From assembly GCA_910580015.1 (NCBI GenBank), contig CAJTVT010000014.1, positions 1,870-42,890 on the forward strand: DNA of 41,021 bases, given 5' to 3'. The position numbers and the translations under genes are program-made. The notes below the pieces were generated by a model. The model was not told the origin of the DNA, searched no databases, and was given only the letters and a program-made list of their open reading frames with translations. Source of the stretch: an uncultured Lachnospiraceae bacterium. Lineage in GTDB: Bacteria; Bacillota; Clostridia; Lachnospirales; Lachnospiraceae. Below are positions 37,845 through 41,021 of this stretch, piece after piece. Positions within the stretch are counted from its first letter, which is position 1. Every line of letters begins with the position of its first letter.

Positions 37845-38503
37845 AAAATGTACAATCCGTGATCTTTGATCTGGACGGCACTCTGGTGGATTCCATGTGG
37901 CTGTGGCATGATATCGATGTGGAATTTCTGGAAAAACGGGGACTTACTCTGCCAGAAACTTATCAGCATGATATTGAGGGTATGAGCTTTACGGAGACAG
38001 CAGTATATACCAGAGAATTATTCCATCTTGAAGAAAGCGTAGAAGAACTGAAATCCATCTGGAATCAGATGGCAATTGAAAAATATACCCATGAAGTAGA
38101 ATTTAAGCCAGGAGCGGAAACATTTTTAAACCATTGCAGACAACAGAATATCTCCTTAGGGATCGCTACCAGCAATTCCAGGGAACTTGTAGAGGCAGTG
38201 GCCAGCGCTCTAAATCTCTGGGATTATATCCAAGAAGCAGTGACTGCCTGTGAAGTATCTCATGGAAAACCCGCGCCGGATGTTTATCTGGAAGCTGCCC
38301 GAAGGCTGTCTTCCAACCCCGAAAATTGTCTGGTATTTGAAGATGTACCAATGGGAATACGAGCAGGGAAAAATGCTGGAATGCGGGTGTGTGCAGTGGA
38401 AGACTTTTTTTCCGCCCAACAGAATCAGGAAAAACGTAAATTGGCGGATTACTATATTTCAAATTATGAACAGGTACTAGACCATACATATGAAATTTTA
38501 TAG
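37838..38503 (+). CDS. HAD-family phosphatase (beta-phosphoglucomutase / phosphoglycolate phosphatase-like)
   Basis: 221 residues. HAD motif I is VIFDLDGTLVDS (catalytic D11, D13). Motif II is GIATSNS, motif III is the lysine in GKPAPDVYLEAARRL, and motif IV is VFEDVPMGIRAGKNAG. The alpha-helical cap after motif I marks subclass I. Substrate is unknown. It overlaps the pseudouridine synthase gene by 7 bases and is followed after 9 bases by the YgiQ gene, so the three are probably co-transcribed. Confidence 0.91.
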   Translation: MLENVQSVIFDLDGTLVDSMWLWHDIDVEFLEKRGLTLPETYQHDIEGMSFTETAVYTRELFHLEESVEELKSIWNQMAIEKYTHEVEFKPGAETFLNHCRQQNISLGIATSNSRELVEAVASALNLWDYIQEAVTACEVSHGKPAPDVYLEAARRLSSNPENCLVFEDVPMGIRAGKNAGMRVCAVEDFFSAQQNQEKRKLADYYISNYEQVLDHTYEIL

Positions 38504-38512
38504 GAGAACGAT

Positions 38513-40417
38513 ATGGAAGGGAAATTTTTACCCATCTGCCAAGAAGACATGCAGGAGCGGGGAATTGAGCAATTTGATTTTGTGTATATTATCGGGGACG
38601 CCTATGTGGATCACCCCTCTTTTGGTCACGCCATTATCAGCCGCCTTCTGGAAGCTCATGGATATACGGTGGGTATTATTTCCCAGCCCGATTGGAAAAA
38701 TTATGAGAGCATTGCTATTTATGGGGAACCACGGCTTGCATTTCTGATAAGCGGCGGAAACATGGATTCCATGGTGAACCATTATACTGTGTCCAAACGG
38801 CGACGGGAACAAGATTCTTTTACACCTGGAGGCAGCATGGGAAAGCGACCTGATTACGCCACGGTTGTCTATGGAAATTTAGTCCGGCAGACTTACAAAA
38901 AAACTCCCATTTTGATTGGCGGCGTAGAAGCCAGTTTGCGCAGATTAGCACATTATGATTATTGGAGCAATAAGATAAAACGTTCGATTCTGTTAGACAG
39001 TGGTGCAGATATCCTAATGTATGGTATGGGAGAACACAGCATTCTTGCATTAGCAGAAGCCTTAGACAGTGGGTTAGCAGTAAAAGATATCACATTTGTG
39101 CCAGGCACGGTATACAAGACACAGAAAAAAGAAGATATCTACGATGCCTTGTTTCTACCTGCGTTTGCGCAGGTAAAAGAAGACAAACGTACTTATGCAG
39201 AGAGCTTTTATCTCCAATACTGCAATACCGATCCTTTTAGCGGAAAACGGCTGGTAGAAACATATCCTGGCAATATTTATGTGGTGCAAAATCCTCCATC
39301 CAAACCTTTGACCCAGCAGGAAATGGATGATATTTATGGATTGCCCTATATGCGTACCTATCACCCATCCTATGAAGCGCAGGGAGGGGTTGCGGCCATC
39401 ACTGAGGTGAAATTCAGTCTGACCAGCAACCGAGGCTGTTTTGGGGGCTGTAGCTTCTGTGCATTAACCTTTCACCAAGGGCGTATCATCCAGTCTAGAA
39501 GTCATGAATCACTTCTTCGCGAGGCAAAATTATTTACAGAAGATCCACAATTTAAAGGATATATCCATGATGTGGGAGGCCCAACAGCAAACTTCCGGTT
39601 TCCGGCCTGTAAAAAACAACTCACTCACGGTGTCTGCACGCAGAAACAATGCCTATTTCCAAAACCATGTAAAAATCTAGACGCAGATCATCGGGATTAT
39701 TTGGGACTTCTTCGAAAACTGCGGGCTCTGCCAAGAGTAAAAAAGGTCTTTATCCGTTCGGGAATTCGTTTTGACTATCTGCTAGCAGATTCTGATCATA
39801 CGTTTCTGCATGAGCTGTGCCAGTATCATGTCAGCGGACAACTTAAGGTGGCACCAGAGCATATCTCTGATAAGGTCTTAGAAAAAATGGGAAAACCAAA
39901 AGCTGAGGTGTATGATCGATTTGTCCAGGAATATGAGAAAACAAATCAGAAATTAGAAAAAAAGCAGTATCTTGTGCCTTATCTCATGTCCTCTCATCCA
40001 GGTTCTACCCTACAGGAAGCTGTGGAACTGGCAGAGTTTCTCAGAGATCTTGGCTATATGCCCCAGCAGGTCCAGGATTTCTATCCTACCCCTTCTACCA
40101 TCTCCACCTGTATGTACTATACTGGACTGGATCCAAGAACGATGCAACCAGTCTATGTCGCTCGCAATCCCCATGAAAAAGCGATGCAGAGGGCATTGAT
40201 CCAATACCGCGATCCCAAAAATCATGCCCTGGTAAAAGAGGCTTTGGAAAAGACAGGTAGAACCGATTTAATTGGATTTGACAGACAATGTCTGATCACT
40301 CCCAGACAAATCCATGCGGAAAAGAAAGGGTCCAAGCAATCTCCAAAGACTTCTGGAAGAAAAAATGAAAAACGCAAAGCGATCCGCAACGTCCATAAGA
40401 AAAAGCATGGGAGATAA
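38513..40417 (+). CDS. YgiQ family radical SAM protein (UPF0313)
   Basis: 634 residues. An N-terminal B12-binding-like domain (about 22-95, with IGDAYVDHPSFGHAIISRLL) is followed by the radical SAM core with C309, C313 and C316 in NRGCFGGCSFCAL. The usual DUF3362 end is present, and then a strongly basic tail (RKNEKRKAIRNVHKKKHGR). The protein is conserved in many bacteria but its reaction is unknown. GGAG precedes the ATG. Confidence 0.92.
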   Translation: MEGKFLPICQEDMQERGIEQFDFVYIIGDAYVDHPSFGHAIISRLLEAHGYTVGIISQPDWKNYESIAIYGEPRLAFLISGGNMDSMVNHYTVSKRRREQDSFTPGGSMGKRPDYATVVYGNLVRQTYKKTPILIGGVEASLRRLAHYDYWSNKIKRSILLDSGADILMYGMGEHSILALAEALDSGLAVKDITFVPGTVYKTQKKEDIYDALFLPAFAQVKEDKRTYAESFYLQYCNTDPFSGKRLVETYPGNIYVVQNPPSKPLTQQEMDDIYGLPYMRTYHPSYEAQGGVAAITEVKFSLTSNRGCFGGCSFCALTFHQGRIIQSRSHESLLREAKLFTEDPQFKGYIHDVGGPTANFRFPACKKQLTHGVCTQKQCLFPKPCKNLDADHRDYLGLLRKLRALPRVKKVFIRSGIRFDYLLADSDHTFLHELCQYHVSGQLKVAPEHISDKVLEKMGKPKAEVYDRFVQEYEKTNQKLEKKQYLVPYLMSSHPGSTLQEAVELAEFLRDLGYMPQQVQDFYPTPSTISTCMYYTGLDPRTMQPVYVARNPHEKAMQRALIQYRDPKNHALVKEALEKTGRTDLIGFDRQCLITPRQIHAEKKGSKQSPKTSGRKNEKRKAIRNVHKKKHGR

Positions 40418-40501
40418 TTTTCAAAAAAGAAATGAAAAGAGCAGCATGATCTGAAAAGATTTGTAAGAGGAATAGAAGATAACTTTCAAAAAGAAATGTG
40501 A
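40414..40501 (+). repeat. Imperfect direct repeat before the DUF3990 gene
   Basis: GATAATTTTCAAAAAAGAAA (40414-) recurs as GATAACTTTCAAAAAGAAAT (40479-), 65 bases apart, with one substitution and one missing A. The gap contains no promoter I trust. The second copy runs into the GTGAGG binding site of the next gene. Confidence 0.5.
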
Positions 40502-40512
40502 GGCAATAAGAC

Positions 40513-40977
40513 ATGGGCAAAATGATGGTATATCATGGCAGTTACACGGAAATTAAATATCCTGAAATCCGGTCTGGAAGAAACACAAAAGATTTTGGAA
40601 CAGGGTTTTATTGCACCATCATCAAAGAACAAGCACAGCGTTGGGCAAAAAGATACCAGACTCCAACAGTCAATATTTATACCGTTCGCATGGACGAGTC
40701 GTTACGCATATTGGAATTTAGGGAAATGACAGAAGAATGGCTGGACTTTATCATTCAGTGCAGAAATGGTATTTCACATGGTTATGATATTGTAATTGGA
40801 GCCATGGCAGATGACCAAATTTACAATTTTATAGCAGACTATATAGACGGAATTTTGACCAGGGAACAATTTTGGAGTATGGCAAAATTTAAATATCCCA
40901 CACATCAGATAACGTTTTGCACCAGCCGCGCCTTAACTTGTTTGGAATTTTACGGTTCACAGGAGGTTACAAAATGA
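40513..40977 (+). CDS. DUF3990 family protein, possible ADP-ribosyltransferase fold
   Basis: 154 residues. MVYHGSYTEI, then DFGTGFYCTIIKEQAQRWA, YDIVIGAMADDQIYNFIADY and HQITFCTSRALTCLEF are the DUF3990 signature. H8, Y33 and Q132 stand where H-Y-E type ADP-ribosyltransferases have their active-site residues, so a toxin-like transferase is possible. This fold link is from family knowledge and not proved here. The binding site is GTGAGG at 40499-40504. Its stop overlaps the start of a DUF3791-like gene, a frequent pair in gut Firmicutes. Confidence 0.8.
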   Translation: MGKMMVYHGSYTEIKYPEIRSGRNTKDFGTGFYCTIIKEQAQRWAKRYQTPTVNIYTVRMDESLRILEFREMTEEWLDFIIQCRNGISHGYDIVIGAMADDQIYNFIADYIDGILTREQFWSMAKFKYPTHQITFCTSRALTCLEFYGSQEVTK

Positions 40978-41021
40978 TAGGAAGAGAGGACCCAAAAGAG
41001 AATGATTTGTTTTTCACATGC
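40974..41021 (+). CDS. DUF3791-like protein, 5' end only
   Basis: Sixteen codons are visible before the window ends: MIGREDPKENDLFFTC. The NDLFF(x)C start resembles DUF3791 proteins, which often read on into a LIEYI-type helix. AGGAGG (40961-40966) lies seven bases before the ATG, and the ATGA overlap with DUF3990 suggests coupled translation. With so few residues the family call is tentative. Confidence 0.55.
   Translation, partial: MIGREDPKENDLFFTC

Noticed and set aside
1..41021. CRISPR array, insertion sequence, prophage, tRNA or rRNA
   Set aside because: I looked for regular repeats, transposase or integrase frames and tRNA-like ends and saw none.

Overview
The window looks like the chromosome of a spore-forming, low-GC Clostridia member, most likely Lachnospiraceae. 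The evidence is an alpha/beta-type SASP, GerW/YtfJ and YlbJ-like sporulation proteins, a zinc-type L28, RqcH, and a conserved order of housekeeping genes. Nearly all genes carry strong GGAGG-type ribosome binding sites. This assignment is inferred from protein families and layout; there is no rRNA in the window.

Layout. (1) 1-1480: a minus-strand ECF sigma factor and RsiV-like anti-sigma pair with its own ECF-type promoter. (2) 1452-6060: proA, a GNAT, miaB, ruvA and a second GNAT. (3) 6139-9840: an AT-rich restriction-modification island inserted between ruvA and ruvB. It holds a nuclease-methylase fusion and a specificity subunit split by a probable frameshift. It is driven by a near-consensus promoter whose spacer contains a GAAC-N4-GTTC LexA-type box. 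(4) 9874-16722: ruvB, zapA (behind a duplicated promoter/palindrome module), a U32 protein, and an overlapping SEDS glycosyltransferase and class B PBP pair. (5) 16765-19445: NUDIX hydrolase, a hypothetical protein, DUF2953 protein with an 87-bp tandem duplication, GerW/YtfJ, and a 45-aa membrane protein. (6) 19524-24308: rpmB on the minus strand, then asp23-like, a DAK/FakA-like kinase and recG on the plus strand, closed by a 20-bp-stem terminator. (7) Minus-strand SASP and rqcH. (8) 26634-32864: yicC, gmk, rpoZ, rimO, pgsA, cinA, rsmD and coaD in one tightly packed direction. (9) 33082-40417: a coiled-coil protein, ylbJ-like (minus), pepD, M23 peptidase, RsuA-type pseudouridine synthase, HAD phosphatase and YgiQ. 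(10) 40513-41021: a DUF3990 protein overlapping the start of a DUF3791-like gene cut by the window end.

How the genes work together. Most of the window is core metabolism: DNA repair and recombination (RuvAB, RecG), RNA and ribosome modification (MiaB, RimO, RsmD, RsuA-type, U32), envelope growth (SEDS/PBP, ZapA, M23, PgsA), nucleotide and cofactor synthesis (Gmk, CoaD, CinA) and sporulation. The accessory parts are the island inside ruvA-ruvB, the sigma/anti-sigma pair, and the DUF3990/DUF3791 pair. The island is the most unusual: a compact BcgI-like R-M system that appears to be wired to the SOS response and to share a transcript with ruvB. I saw no tRNA, rRNA, CRISPR array, insertion sequence or prophage. 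No gene-free stretch exceeds 300 bases.
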